64,000 bases of DNA from Fretibacter rubidus (GTDB taxonomy: Bacteria > Pseudomonadota > Alphaproteobacteria > Caulobacterales > Maricaulaceae): contig NZ_CP163423.1 of assembly GCF_041429785.1 (NCBI RefSeq), positions 806,001 to 870,000 of the forward strand, in the 5' to 3' direction. Made by a program: the position numbers and the translations under genes. Below, piece after piece: positions 33,911-42,653 of this stretch (within the stretch, counting starts at the first letter, position 1; each line of letters opens with the position of its first letter). The notes beneath the pieces are model-generated. The model was given only the letters and a program-made list of their open reading frames with translations, ran no database searches and had not been told where the DNA came from.

Positions 33911-35373
33911 TTTTTGCGCCGTTTTTTCTTGCCGGATTTTTTAGATTTATAATCATCTTTATCCCAATCCAACTCATCGCGCAGGGTCTTACCGCGACCT
34001 TTCACAACATATTTACCGTCGCGCACAAGGACACCACCCCACGGGCCTTCTTTGGTATCAATGGGGCGTTTGGGTTTGATGTCATCAACTATCATGGGCT
34101 CCATGGCGGGCTCTGCACCAAATATAGCGTCACGCGCCGCTGCTTTATCTACCGCATATTCGTCCATTAAAAACTGACACGCATAGTCTTTCATCTGTTC
34201 AGACCAACCGCGGAAGGTCTCGTAAAATAGCGGCTTATGACAGATAAATAATTGCCGGAAATCCAGACGCGATAAATCCGTGAGCAACATATTGACAAGG
34301 TCCATATTGTCGTGACGACTGGACCGCAGCGCATAGAAAAAGGCAGGGTGCTCCGCGTGAAAACCGGGCACTTTCCCGCCTTTGGATGCCCAACGGTAAA
34401 CCTCCATTAAACCCGTATATTCAGGCGGCATATTGGCCGCATATCGCCGTTCTAACATCCGCACATTTGTGCGCGACACACCCTTTAAATCATGGCCCAG
34501 CGCAGCGGCCGTTGAGATAACAACAAAGTCTAGTTTTTGCCGAATGATCGCGGCGCTGCTATCATTGACATATTGAACAATTAATTCTGACAAGCCTTCG
34601 TCGCGCAAGAAATCTGCGATCGCTGTGCGGTCATCAAACGTTAGAATATTTTCAATCGGTAAATCACGCAGTCCCTCTATGTCGCGGCGGGCGATTATGG
34701 TCGGCGTTTTGGTGTCGCGAAACACATAAACCCCACCCATATGGTCCGTGTAATAATTGCCTTGGGCATAGCTTTGCGTTTTTAATCCCACAGGGTTGCG
34801 TTGGATATCGCCTGTGCGTTTGGCCAGTTCAATCATATCCGCAATCAGAACATCATCCCACCAAGCGTCATCTTCATTTAAAAAACGGTCAATATGGGTT
34901 TGCAAAACACTCGCTTCTGCGACATGGTCTTGGATGGTGTCAGCTTCAATATCGACTTGATTGATATTCAAAAGATCTGCGGGCGTTTTGATGTCAAAGA
35001 CAGAATTCATCAACTCGCCCGCCACCGCTTCGCGCGCGGTCAGGGCAAACAATTGCTCCTCATTTTCCTCGATGTAATGACGCAAAATATCCCGTGACGT
35101 GGAGAAGCGGGAGTTTAGCAGCGGTGCCGTTTTCTGATCTGTGGTCAGCAAGATAAACAGGCGGTTACACCCTTGCGGATTAAGATATAGGTCGTCTTCA
35201 AACTCCAAACCAATCTCTGGTGAATAGCCAGCAATATCAATATGAAACTCGGTCAGCGCCGTCTCTCTGCCGATTAAATGATTAAGCGCACGATTATAGC
35301 GCGCAATCAAAGCTGGTGCTGTCACAGGCAGAAGGTTGCCAAACATCAACCCGTTTTTAACGAGGCGCATCAT
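33907..35373 (-). CDS. Conserved protein of unknown function with Lys-rich tail, AAA+ operon
   Basis: This 488-residue soluble protein has no signal or membrane helix. Visible features: an N-terminal domain with EFHIDIAGYSPEIGLEFEDD (~43) and CNRLFILLTTDQ (~69), a central helical part, RWASKGGKVPGFHAEHPAFF near 330, and a very basic C-terminal tail in which Lys and Arg make up most of the last 13 residues. No enzyme motif was identified. The basic tail could bind nucleic acid or acidic membrane. It follows the AAA+ gene by 31 bases and overlaps the next gene by 4, so it belongs to the same operon. I believe homologues carry a DUF label in alphaproteobacteria but cannot confirm which. Confidence 0.75.
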   Translation of the reverse strand: MMRLVKNGLMFGNLLPVTAPALIARYNRALNHLIGRETALTEFHIDIAGYSPEIGLEFEDDLYLNPQGCNRLFILLTTDQKTAPLLNSRFSTSRDILRHYIEENEEQLFALTAREAVAGELMNSVFDIKTPADLLNINQVDIEADTIQDHVAEASVLQTHIDRFLNEDDAWWDDVLIADMIELAKRTGDIQRNPVGLKTQSYAQGNYYTDHMGGVYVFRDTKTPTIIARRDIEGLRDLPIENILTFDDRTAIADFLRDEGLSELIVQYVNDSSAAIIRQKLDFVVISTAAALGHDLKGVSRTNVRMLERRYAANMPPEYTGLMEVYRWASKGGKVPGFHAEHPAFFYALRSSRHDNMDLVNMLLTDLSRLDFRQLFICHKPLFYETFRGWSEQMKDYACQFLMDEYAVDKAAARDAIFGAEPAMEPMIVDDIKPKRPIDTKEGPWGGVLVRDGKYVVKGRGKTLRDELDWDKDDYKSKKSGKKKRRKK

Positions 35374-35404
35374 GGCATTAGCCTTTTATATCTCGCGCCT
35401 TGGC

Positions 35405-37375
35405 TCACGCCTTGCTCTCCAAAAACCGCTTTTTTGCTTCTTCTTGGCGGCCAAAATCACGCACCATAGTGTCAATGGCGACCGCGTCGGATTTGTCGGC
35501 ATAGCGAAATTCTGAATCAGCATAGCGGTTAATCTCTTGGGTCACCATGTCGATGGTGATGGGTTGGGATAGATCGGCAATCATCTTTTTCTTGGTCTCG
35601 TAATCCTTCATCAGAAATAAATCGGGTTTTTCCATCCATTCATCAGGCAGTTCAAAATCCATGGCGCGGACTTTCACGGCGTCAGTGATGTTTTTAATCG
35701 CTCGTCCCGTAAAGCGTGTATCGGCCTCTTGGATACCTTTCAGGTAAGTACCCAGTTTCGCGATGGTGTTCAGTTTACCCTCACTTTTTGACACGGCTTC
35801 ATAGACTTTTAACAAGCCTTCTTCTTTTGGCTTGGCGTAACTTTCATAGCTGGCGCTGACGGCCTTTTGTATTTCTTGGGCTGCAAATAATGTGTGATCG
35901 CCAACTGGGATGTCGTGGTTCTTGCCCATCAACAGGTGTAAGATATCAATATAGTCATCACGGCTTTGCGGACCGTCGACCAAAAACCGTGCCGCAGCAC
36001 GTTGGCGCAAGGCGTCATCAACATTTTCCGGGAAATTGGAAAACATCCCAAAGGTACAATTGCCGCGCACGACGGTATTTGCGCCTGCGAAACTTTCCAT
36101 CAACACGGCCGTAATTTCAAGTTGACCGGCGCTGGATTGACGGTCGCCGCGTTTCCCTGCCAGTTGGTCAATATCGTCAATCGTCCCAAAGCCGATGACG
36201 TTGGGGTCAATGATATTTTTGATAAAGGCTTTGGCGTTTTGCGCGGATTTACCTTGGTAGCTATCAATCGAATCTGTCGATAGATTTTCATAGCGAAAGG
36301 GATAACCCGCGTGATTGCAATAATCATTTATCAACCCCGCCATCATTTGAATTAAGGTGGTTTTACCCGTCCCCGGTGCGCCGTCGCCCATGAAGGTAAA
36401 GATAAATCCGCCCAGCTCTGCAAAGGGGTTTAACTTACGCTCAAAATCATAAGCCATGAGCATTTTTGCCAGTTTCATGGCCTGGTATTTTGCGATGTGA
36501 TTGCCGACAACCTCATGTGGTTTTTTAAAACTCATGGTCAGTTTTGTGGAGCGCGCCCGTGATGCGGGCGTAAAACCGCTAATGTCAAAGTCATCGGCTT
36601 CGACACGGTAATTGACATTGGTGAAGGCCTCCAAATGTGGCATATTCGCTGCGCGTAAGGCCACCTTTTCCATGAGCTGTTCCAGATAGGCGAGCACCGT
36701 GGGGACTAATTTATCTTCAACATCGGCAAACAGGGCCAGGTCTTGATCAAGTTCCCACAATGCGCCCGTGAGAGCGATGTGCGAATTATCGGTCAGTATT
36801 TCTTCAACCTCGCCAACCTCGACTGTGGGCCCTGAGGCATCAGAGGCATGACTGGAGAGAAGAAAGCTCGCCATATTGGCAAAGACATGCAGCGCGATAA
36901 CAGCGCTTGATGCCAATAAGGCATTGAATTCTGCGGTGCGAGAGGCGGCAAGGCTGCCTTGCAGATTGTCTTTTAAAAGCGCGGTCAGACCCGTTTGATC
37001 CGAATATTGATCGACAACAACCATAGAGGTCGCCAAAGCGCGGCGTAACGCTTGCAACACGCTGGCCTGAATAGGGCTGACGAGGGCGTCCTCTAGACTG
37101 GCATCCTCATCGGCACCGTGCACACGGTCAATCAGGCGAACGCCTTCTGGCCGTGCTGTGGACTGCGTTACAAGGCCGGGGGTGGTGGACCGAAACCGTC
37201 TGCGCGTACCGACCCCAGGGGAGCGTTCCTCGCGTGCCCCGCTTGCCGAGCCGTCTATTTTATTTTTGGCGAGGCGCGGCGTGTGATCAAAGCCTGTCAA
37301 CAAATCAATCGCCACACCGTATTTCTGGCGTATCTGGTCTTCTTTTAAGGGCATGAGGTCAGAAGTGTTTGACAT
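35405..37375 (-). CDS. AAA+ ATPase of an uncharacterised alphaproteobacterial operon
   Basis: The start at 37375 (656 aa) has AGGA five bases upstream; an upstream in-frame start would overlap the previous gene and lacks this site. The N-terminal ~290 residues are helical, with an Arg/Ser/Thr-rich low-complexity patch early (GAREERSPGVGTRRRFR). The AAA+ module has Walker A GDGAPGTGKTT at ~329, Walker B GFGTIDDID at ~392, and NVDDALRQRAAARFL, which looks like the arginine-finger region. A C-terminal helical domain includes FTGRAIKNITDAVKVRAM, a sensor-2-like block. It likely remodels or disassembles a protein complex. The partners are presumably the neighbouring operon products. Confidence 0.85.
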   Translation of the reverse strand: MSNTSDLMPLKEDQIRQKYGVAIDLLTGFDHTPRLAKNKIDGSASGAREERSPGVGTRRRFRSTTPGLVTQSTARPEGVRLIDRVHGADEDASLEDALVSPIQASVLQALRRALATSMVVVDQYSDQTGLTALLKDNLQGSLAASRTAEFNALLASSAVIALHVFANMASFLLSSHASDASGPTVEVGEVEEILTDNSHIALTGALWELDQDLALFADVEDKLVPTVLAYLEQLMEKVALRAANMPHLEAFTNVNYRVEADDFDISGFTPASRARSTKLTMSFKKPHEVVGNHIAKYQAMKLAKMLMAYDFERKLNPFAELGGFIFTFMGDGAPGTGKTTLIQMMAGLINDYCNHAGYPFRYENLSTDSIDSYQGKSAQNAKAFIKNIIDPNVIGFGTIDDIDQLAGKRGDRQSSAGQLEITAVLMESFAGANTVVRGNCTFGMFSNFPENVDDALRQRAAARFLVDGPQSRDDYIDILHLLMGKNHDIPVGDHTLFAAQEIQKAVSASYESYAKPKEEGLLKVYEAVSKSEGKLNTIAKLGTYLKGIQEADTRFTGRAIKNITDAVKVRAMDFELPDEWMEKPDLFLMKDYETKKKMIADLSQPITIDMVTQEINRYADSEFRYADKSDAVAIDTMVRDFGRQEEAKKRFLESKA

Positions 37376-37382
37376 GGGCGTC

Positions 37383-38522
37383 CTATTTATAGCTGAGTAT
37401 TTTGGCGTTTTGGCCCACAACATATTTGCGGACGTTCCGGAAATGCCGTGATTGTTTTTCTTCTAAAATTTGAAATGCATTATGGGGCAGAATAAGCGAA
37501 CGGTGCATATCGGTTGCCCCGCTATCAGCCATATCAAAATCAGTTTTATTGAGGTGAAACACTTGGCGTTCTGCGGTTTTAAATATACCGACTTTCTCTT
37601 TTGTACTTTTTTCTGACACGAGCGACTCCACGGTCCACGCAACGGCCCAATCAAGACCAGGCCCGCCGTCGGCTTCGGCCAGGACATCGCGGATGGGGCC
37701 TTTTTGCTGGGTGAATGTATGGCTATACATCGGCCCCAAATGAAATCTGCGCAGCAGTGTCGGGTGAAGCGTATCGAAGTCTTTGTCAAAACCTTGGGCA
37801 ATCGTCAGTAGCTTTAGGCCTGATACGGCTTGTGCCATTAAATGGCTCTGCACGCGTGGCCAACGGCGTTCATCATGGGGCAGGGCGCGGTGGGCCGTAT
37901 CGTCAAGCTCCATAAGGTAAAGTACAGGTAGATTGCTTTGGCTGTCATAGGTCGCCCAATGGATAAGGAAACGTCGACGGCGGTGATTTGCATCCTTCCC
38001 GACCCATGTGATTTGGGGGTGATTTTGGGTTAGGAACAAATCCTTATTCTGCAAATATTCATAATAGATGCGTTGCGACAAGGCATATTGTAATTGGGTT
38101 GGGGCGGATTGCTCTGACAATATATGGGTAATCATATCCTTTTTCAGCCGCTCTTGACTGGGTAAGGATTTCAGATGTTTTTTGGCTTGGGTGGCATCTG
38201 ATGCCATTTGCAATAATTCACCAAAAACTGGAAAGCCGCTCTCATTTTTATCAATCGCGAAACTGCCAGTGACAGAGCTTGCGCTTTGCGTGTCGCCCAT
38301 ATGGTGGGTCATTAAATGTTTGAACGACAAGGCGGTAAAGGTATTTGATAAATGCGTTAAATAAACGCCCAGCATCGCCTCTTCGGCGCTTGTGATGAGT
38401 TTTTCTTTCCGCGACAGTTTTGCCACATTGGATAAATGCAAAATGATGCGTTCAAATTTTGCAAAATAGCGCCGCGTCGCCTTGGCGCTATCCAGAACTT
38501 TGTGATCAAAGGTTAGGTCCAC
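37383..38522 (-). CDS. Conserved protein of unknown function, AAA+ operon
   Basis: This is a 379-residue protein with a GTG start. The first ~100 residues are helical and contain LSRKEKLITSAEEAMLGVYL. The middle has HPQITWVGKDANHRRRRFLI and YLMELDDTAHRALPHDE; the C-terminus includes VFHLNKTDFDMAD. No signal peptide, membrane helix or catalytic motif was recognised. It stops 8 bases before the AAA+ start and begins 9 bases after the coiled-coil gene, so it is firmly in the operon. It may be a substrate, adaptor or structural partner of the ATPase. Confidence 0.7.
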   Translation of the reverse strand: MDLTFDHKVLDSAKATRRYFAKFERIILHLSNVAKLSRKEKLITSAEEAMLGVYLTHLSNTFTALSFKHLMTHHMGDTQSASSVTGSFAIDKNESGFPVFGELLQMASDATQAKKHLKSLPSQERLKKDMITHILSEQSAPTQLQYALSQRIYYEYLQNKDLFLTQNHPQITWVGKDANHRRRRFLIHWATYDSQSNLPVLYLMELDDTAHRALPHDERRWPRVQSHLMAQAVSGLKLLTIAQGFDKDFDTLHPTLLRRFHLGPMYSHTFTQQKGPIRDVLAEADGGPGLDWAVAWTVESLVSEKSTKEKVGIFKTAERQVFHLNKTDFDMADSGATDMHRSLILPHNAFQILEEKQSRHFRNVRKYVVGQNAKILSYK

Positions 38523-38530
38523 TGAGCGGC

Positions 38531-39616
38531 CTATATATCGTCTTTACCATAGGCATTTTTATCATGCATTTCGACAATCTTCTCAAACCGCCGTGCAAAG
38601 CGCTCGTCGGCTTTGACCTTTTCTTCAACCACTTTGCGCGCAAAAATAATGTGATCTTCGTGGGATTCCATCATCTCGGCCATACGGGTGTTGGTCGCCG
38701 CGCCAATGGCGGCCATGGCAACTTGCGCTTCTTTATCTGTGGCGACACCAATCTCATTAATCTGGTGCGCGACATCTTGTTGTTGCGCGGTTTTGAGTGA
38801 TTTTGAAAGCGCGTCATAAAGGATGACACGCTGCTTTGTGTCTGTATCCAGCTTGTTAATTAGCACCATTTGTGTTGCGGCTTGGTTTTGCAAACTATCC
38901 AGCCAGGTTTTACCTTTTTCAATATAACGCTCTAGCGTTTGGCTCTCTGCCAATTTGACCTGTTCTTGCTGCGCAAGCTCGTTATAATTACTGTTCAGAG
39001 CCGCAAGCTCGCTCTCAAGTTTCGCGCGCTCGGCGGGGGCGGTGACGGTGGACAGTTTATTCTCCAGCGTAATGATTTTGGGATCCATCGCCAGCAAGTC
39101 AGCTTTAATTTGTGACAGCTCATTGACCGCTGCTTCGCGGTCCGTGAGGGTCACGGCAAGGTTGGCCTGCACACGTTCGCGGTGCGTGCTAAGCTCGTTT
39201 AATTGCTCAGTCAACATTTTGGAAATCACATTTGATTTCCCAATAAGATCTTGCAGCTTTTTCTCAATTGTGGCTGTACGAATACGTTCTTGGCGCATCA
39301 TTTCTGCGCGTTTTTTAGAAAACACACCAACAAATGACTCCCACCCTGTCTTATTGCGCATGGCGTCAAAGTCTTTGGAAAATCCAGCGGTGACGTCATC
39401 AAGTCCTAAGATTAATTCAGCAATATTAGCGTTCATCAAATCCGAATGGGCGTGAACATCGGCAAGCGACGCATTTTCAATATCTAGCGTAATATCAACG
39501 CCTTGTTTCATCTTTGAGCGGGCCGTATCAATTTTAGAGGATAACTCGGCTATCTTAGTTTGACCTTCGGCCAATTCTTGTCTGGATTTTTCAATCTGCG
39601 CTTCAAAACTTGACAT
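38531..39616 (-). CDS. Coiled-coil protein, first gene of the AAA+ operon (distantly TelA/PspA-like)
   Basis: From the ATG at 39616 (361 aa), with GGGGA upstream, the protein is almost wholly helical with heptad-like Leu/Ile/Ala spacing: a first coil (IEKSRQELAEGQTKIAEL), a middle part with FVGVFSKKRAEMMRQERIR, then long coils (LITLEN-type, ERAKLESELAALNSNYNEL, LERYIEKGKTWLDSL). The ending KADERFARRFEKIVEMHD is basic. The organisation recalls toxic-anion resistance protein TelA and PspA-type membrane-remodelling proteins, but that is a resemblance, not an assignment. A coiled-coil substrate paired with an AAA+ ATPase is a familiar theme (PspA/Vps4-like). Confidence 0.7.
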   Translation of the reverse strand: MSSFEAQIEKSRQELAEGQTKIAELSSKIDTARSKMKQGVDITLDIENASLADVHAHSDLMNANIAELILGLDDVTAGFSKDFDAMRNKTGWESFVGVFSKKRAEMMRQERIRTATIEKKLQDLIGKSNVISKMLTEQLNELSTHRERVQANLAVTLTDREAAVNELSQIKADLLAMDPKIITLENKLSTVTAPAERAKLESELAALNSNYNELAQQEQVKLAESQTLERYIEKGKTWLDSLQNQAATQMVLINKLDTDTKQRVILYDALSKSLKTAQQQDVAHQINEIGVATDKEAQVAMAAIGAATNTRMAEMMESHEDHIIFARKVVEEKVKADERFARRFEKIVEMHDKNAYGKDDI

Positions 39617-39880
39617 ATGTTGTGGTCCCCAATTGTTGTTTGTATGCATTTAATATAGGGCGTGAGAGCGTGTGTTTCAATCTTTGCCTGTAAGAAATCG
39701 TATTTCCTATGACTTTTAATTGGGGCGCAAAGCCGCCCTATAAACGGCAATCCATTCGGTCTGCCGCACAGGAAAAATGCTCACGCCTAGCCGCGCAAAC
39801 GCAGTCTCTATCGATAACAAAATTTGGAGAATTAACGACGCTTGCGAGTTTTTTCGCGCAGTCAATCAATAGAGCGAATA
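39617..39880. promoter_or_regulatory. Spacer holding the promoter of the AAA+ operon
   Basis: About 260 bases between the coiled-coil start and the end of tadD, both transcribed leftward. It must contain the promoter of the six-gene operon and the end of the tad transcript. No clear terminator hairpin with T run was identified. Confidence 0.3.
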
Positions 39881-40747
39881 TTAGGAGTCGACCGAATTTT
39901 TCAGCTTGGGATTATAAAGCGGGTTATAATGCGCCGCACTTCTGCGTAGAAAATCAGCAAGCTTTGCGTCGCCGCGCCTGGACGCAATGACGGCGGCATC
40001 CGCAATTAAATTGGCCGCGCGGTCACGGTCAAGATTATCCAATGCATCCATATAAGACCCGTTCAGTAATAGGACCAAGCGGCGGTTACTATCAAATTTT
40101 TGGGTCTGCGGTGCGTGTTCTACGGCGCGGGATAAATAGGCTTCTGCCTGCTCAAGCTCCCCTTTTTGCAAGGCCAAAAGTCCTAGATTATTTAAAAGCA
40201 AGCCGGGGCGTTGCCCTGCTTTTTCGGCGCGCATAAAAGCAAAACTGGCCTCTGCCCATGCGCGCTCACCCGCGTGCTTATTACCCAATAAGTTCCAAAG
40301 TCGCGCATCGTCATGTTGCGCTAGCCCTGATTGTAAGATGGTTTTTGCACTTTCATGCGGGGCTGCCATCGAGGCGCTCATAACGCGTAATATTTGCACC
40401 TCTGTCGTGGCGAGTGGTGTCTTGTCCAACACCGTTTTGGCGGCGTCAGCTTGCCCCATAGCAAGATAGGATTTTGTCAGCCCAACAACGGCCTCTTCTA
40501 TCGTGTCGTCATATTTGACGATGATTGAGTAATGGGTAAGCGCTTGGGCAAAATCTTGGGCGTCATAGGCCGCGCGGGCGTCCAGTAAGATTTGAAAAAT
40601 GGAAAATACATCGGTGGAGTTGCTTTCAAAGGCGCGAATTGTGTCTGCGGCAATCGTCGTTTCGTCGTTTACAGGTGCTTTATTATCACTCGCAAAAGCG
40701 GGTTGTGCGGCCACGATTAGTGCTGTGATGACAACTGCGCGCCACAT
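39881..40747 (-). CDS. tadD: TPR protein TadD of the Tad pilus system
   Basis: From the ATG at 40747 (288 aa) there is a Sec signal peptide (AVVITALIVAAQPAFAS). Several TPR-like helical pairs follow: YDAQDFAQALTHYSIIVKYD (~75), LAMGQADAAKTVLDKTPL, NLLGNKHAGERAWAEASFAF, then LGLLALQKGELEQAEAYLSR (~215). TPR lipoproteins or secreted TPR proteins in this position act as TadD, helping assemble the Tad secretin or pilus. No lipobox is present, so it is probably soluble periplasmic. It lies immediately after tadC (the longer frame would overlap), in the cpa/tad gene order. Confidence 0.8.
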   Translation of the reverse strand: MWRAVVITALIVAAQPAFASDNKAPVNDETTIAADTIRAFESNSTDVFSIFQILLDARAAYDAQDFAQALTHYSIIVKYDDTIEEAVVGLTKSYLAMGQADAAKTVLDKTPLATTEVQILRVMSASMAAPHESAKTILQSGLAQHDDARLWNLLGNKHAGERAWAEASFAFMRAEKAGQRPGLLLNNLGLLALQKGELEQAEAYLSRAVEHAPQTQKFDSNRRLVLLLNGSYMDALDNLDRDRAANLIADAAVIASRRGDAKLADFLRRSAAHYNPLYNPKLKNSVDS

Positions 40748-40748
40748 G

Positions 40749-41681
40749 CTATATAAACGCCTCTGACATGCGCAGACCCGCCGGGACAAGTAGCAGCACC
40801 ATAATCGTCGGGAAAATGAAAATAAGGAGCGGCACAGTCAATTTTGCCGATAGCGCCATGGCTTTCTCTTCGGCTTTTAACATGCGTTTGGCACGCATTT
40901 CTTCAGAGAACGTACGCAGCGCTGTGCCCATTGAACTGCCCATTTCTTCGGCTTGGCGTAACATAACGGCAAGGGCTTTGGCTTCTTCAAGATTGACGCG
41001 CTCGGCGAAGGCGGTCATAGCCTCATGGCGGGGACGCCCATTGCGAAGCTCTAAATTCATAATTTCGAGATTGATTTTCAGTGCGGGATAGCGCCCGCCA
41101 ATCTCTCCACTAACTCGCACAAGAGCAGCATCTAGTCCCAGCCCCGCTTCAATACAGGCAACAAGCAAATCCATCAAATCAGGAAAGCCTCTGCGGCATT
41201 GGTCCGTGCGTTTTTGTTGTTTAAATTTGATAAAATAGAGCGGCCCCACAAAGCCGACGGCTGCTAAAATGACAGCCGTTAGAACAGCCCCGTTAAGGCC
41301 AAAGTTTTCATATAAAATTGGCCACGCAGCCATAACAAGGAATTGCGGAGCAAAGACACAAATTACGCGGGCCGCGATAAAGGTTTTGACCGTGCCGACA
41401 TCATAATATCCCGCTTGGGAGAGCTGAAATCTAAGGCGTGAAATTTCCGCCGCGTCGGGCAGGGTCAAATGCGCGCCGAGTTGGGCGAGAAGTTTTCCGC
41501 GATTTTTCGGACGGTCAAAGTTTGATATATCGCTACCGTTGGCCCCGCTGAGCCGCCGTTCAATCTGCTTATTTTGGCGTAGGGCATTCATCACCGCAAA
41601 GACCACTAAGGCCAGTGAGATGACCAGAAAAGCCCCTGCGATAATGATCGAAAATATATTTGAAAATGAAGCTGTATTCAC
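40749..41681 (-). CDS. tadC: Tad pilus inner-membrane protein TadC
   Basis: This 310-residue type II secretion GspF-domain protein has an N-terminal helix (IFSIIIAGAFLVISLALVVF), two more near 110-155, the conserved GspF block DLLVACIEAGLGLDAALVRV and the amphipathic LRQAEEMGSSMGTALRTFSEEMRAKR, then a C-terminal helix (VPLLIFIFPTIMVLLLVP). It forms the inner-membrane platform with TadB on which the CpaF ATPase acts. GTG start. It is 9 bases after tadB and followed by tadD. Confidence 0.9.
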   Translation of the reverse strand: MNTASFSNIFSIIIAGAFLVISLALVVFAVMNALRQNKQIERRLSGANGSDISNFDRPKNRGKLLAQLGAHLTLPDAAEISRLRFQLSQAGYYDVGTVKTFIAARVICVFAPQFLVMAAWPILYENFGLNGAVLTAVILAAVGFVGPLYFIKFKQQKRTDQCRRGFPDLMDLLVACIEAGLGLDAALVRVSGEIGGRYPALKINLEIMNLELRNGRPRHEAMTAFAERVNLEEAKALAVMLRQAEEMGSSMGTALRTFSEEMRAKRMLKAEEKAMALSAKLTVPLLIFIFPTIMVLLLVPAGLRMSEAFI

Positions 41682-41690
41682 GCGCGCCGC

Positions 41691-42653
41691 CTATATTTTG
41701 AAATTAATCATTTTACGCATAACCAAATTCCCTATGAGCATCCAAATGCCAACACCCCAGAATATATAAGTCAAAAGCGGATTATCCGACACGTCGCCGT
41801 AAAAGCTTGGCGATAATTTATTCACGCCCAAAAACATCAATATTGGTGCAGCGTTGAGGATAAGGGCAGACATACGCCCTTCGGCAGAGGCAGCCTTAAT
41901 TTTAAGTCGCATGCGTTGGCGGTCGCGGATGGTATTGGCGTTAGAGCCGAGTAGTTCGGCCAAGTTACCGCCCGCACGTTCTTGCAACCGGATCATGGCG
42001 GAAAACAGCTCGAAATCCTCATGACCAACGCGGTCTGATAGGCGCTCTATGGCCGATGATACGGTGGAGCCAAAGGCAACCTCGTCGCTGGCCATACCAA
42101 ATTCTGACCCAATGGGATCTGGCATTTCGCGCGCGACCAAGGCCATGGCAACGGGCACGGGATGACCCGCGCGTAAGGACCGAATGATAACGTCTAACGC
42201 TTCGGGTAATTGCTCTACCGCTTTGTTACGGCGGCGGTTGACCAGTGTTTTTAGGCCAAATATCGGCGCAACCAAGCCGATGACTAATCCGGCCATAGCC
42301 CAAATCAGGCTGGCTTTTAAAACACCCAAAACGAGTAGCCCCAACGCGCCCGTACCGCCCAAAATAATAAAAATACCGTATTGTCCAATCGGCAGTCCCG
42401 ATTGCAAGACAAGCCGTCCTAGCCATTCGACCATGACTTGGATTTGGTCATCACCGTCAAGGCCGCGCGCGCGTTTCATTTTGGACAGCACAATGGCTTG
42501 CGAGCTTTCCGACTTCATGCGTTGCATGCGGTCATTGGCTAGCTTTACACGCACGGCAGCTTGGCGTCCCGCGCCAATCATAACTTGCAGCGCCAGAAAG
42601 CCAGCGCAAAACACAAGCACGTAAATTATCAATGTCGGAGACAATATCGACAT
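41691..42653 (-). CDS. tadB: Tad pilus inner-membrane protein TadB
   Basis: This 320-residue GspF-domain protein has a membrane helix at the start (LIIYVLVFCAGFLALQVMI), a pair at ~95-150 (GIFIILGGTGALGLLVLGVL), the conserved cytoplasmic block LPEALDVIIRSLRAGHPVPVA and MIRLQERAGGNLAELLGSNA, and a final helix near 290-310. It partners TadC in the inner-membrane platform. The start overlaps the cpaF stop as TAATG, indicating coupled translation. Confidence 0.92.
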   Translation of the reverse strand: MSILSPTLIIYVLVFCAGFLALQVMIGAGRQAAVRVKLANDRMQRMKSESSQAIVLSKMKRARGLDGDDQIQVMVEWLGRLVLQSGLPIGQYGIFIILGGTGALGLLVLGVLKASLIWAMAGLVIGLVAPIFGLKTLVNRRRNKAVEQLPEALDVIIRSLRAGHPVPVAMALVAREMPDPIGSEFGMASDEVAFGSTVSSAIERLSDRVGHEDFELFSAMIRLQERAGGNLAELLGSNANTIRDRQRMRLKIKAASAEGRMSALILNAAPILMFLGVNKLSPSFYGDVSDNPLLTYIFWGVGIWMLIGNLVMRKMINFKI

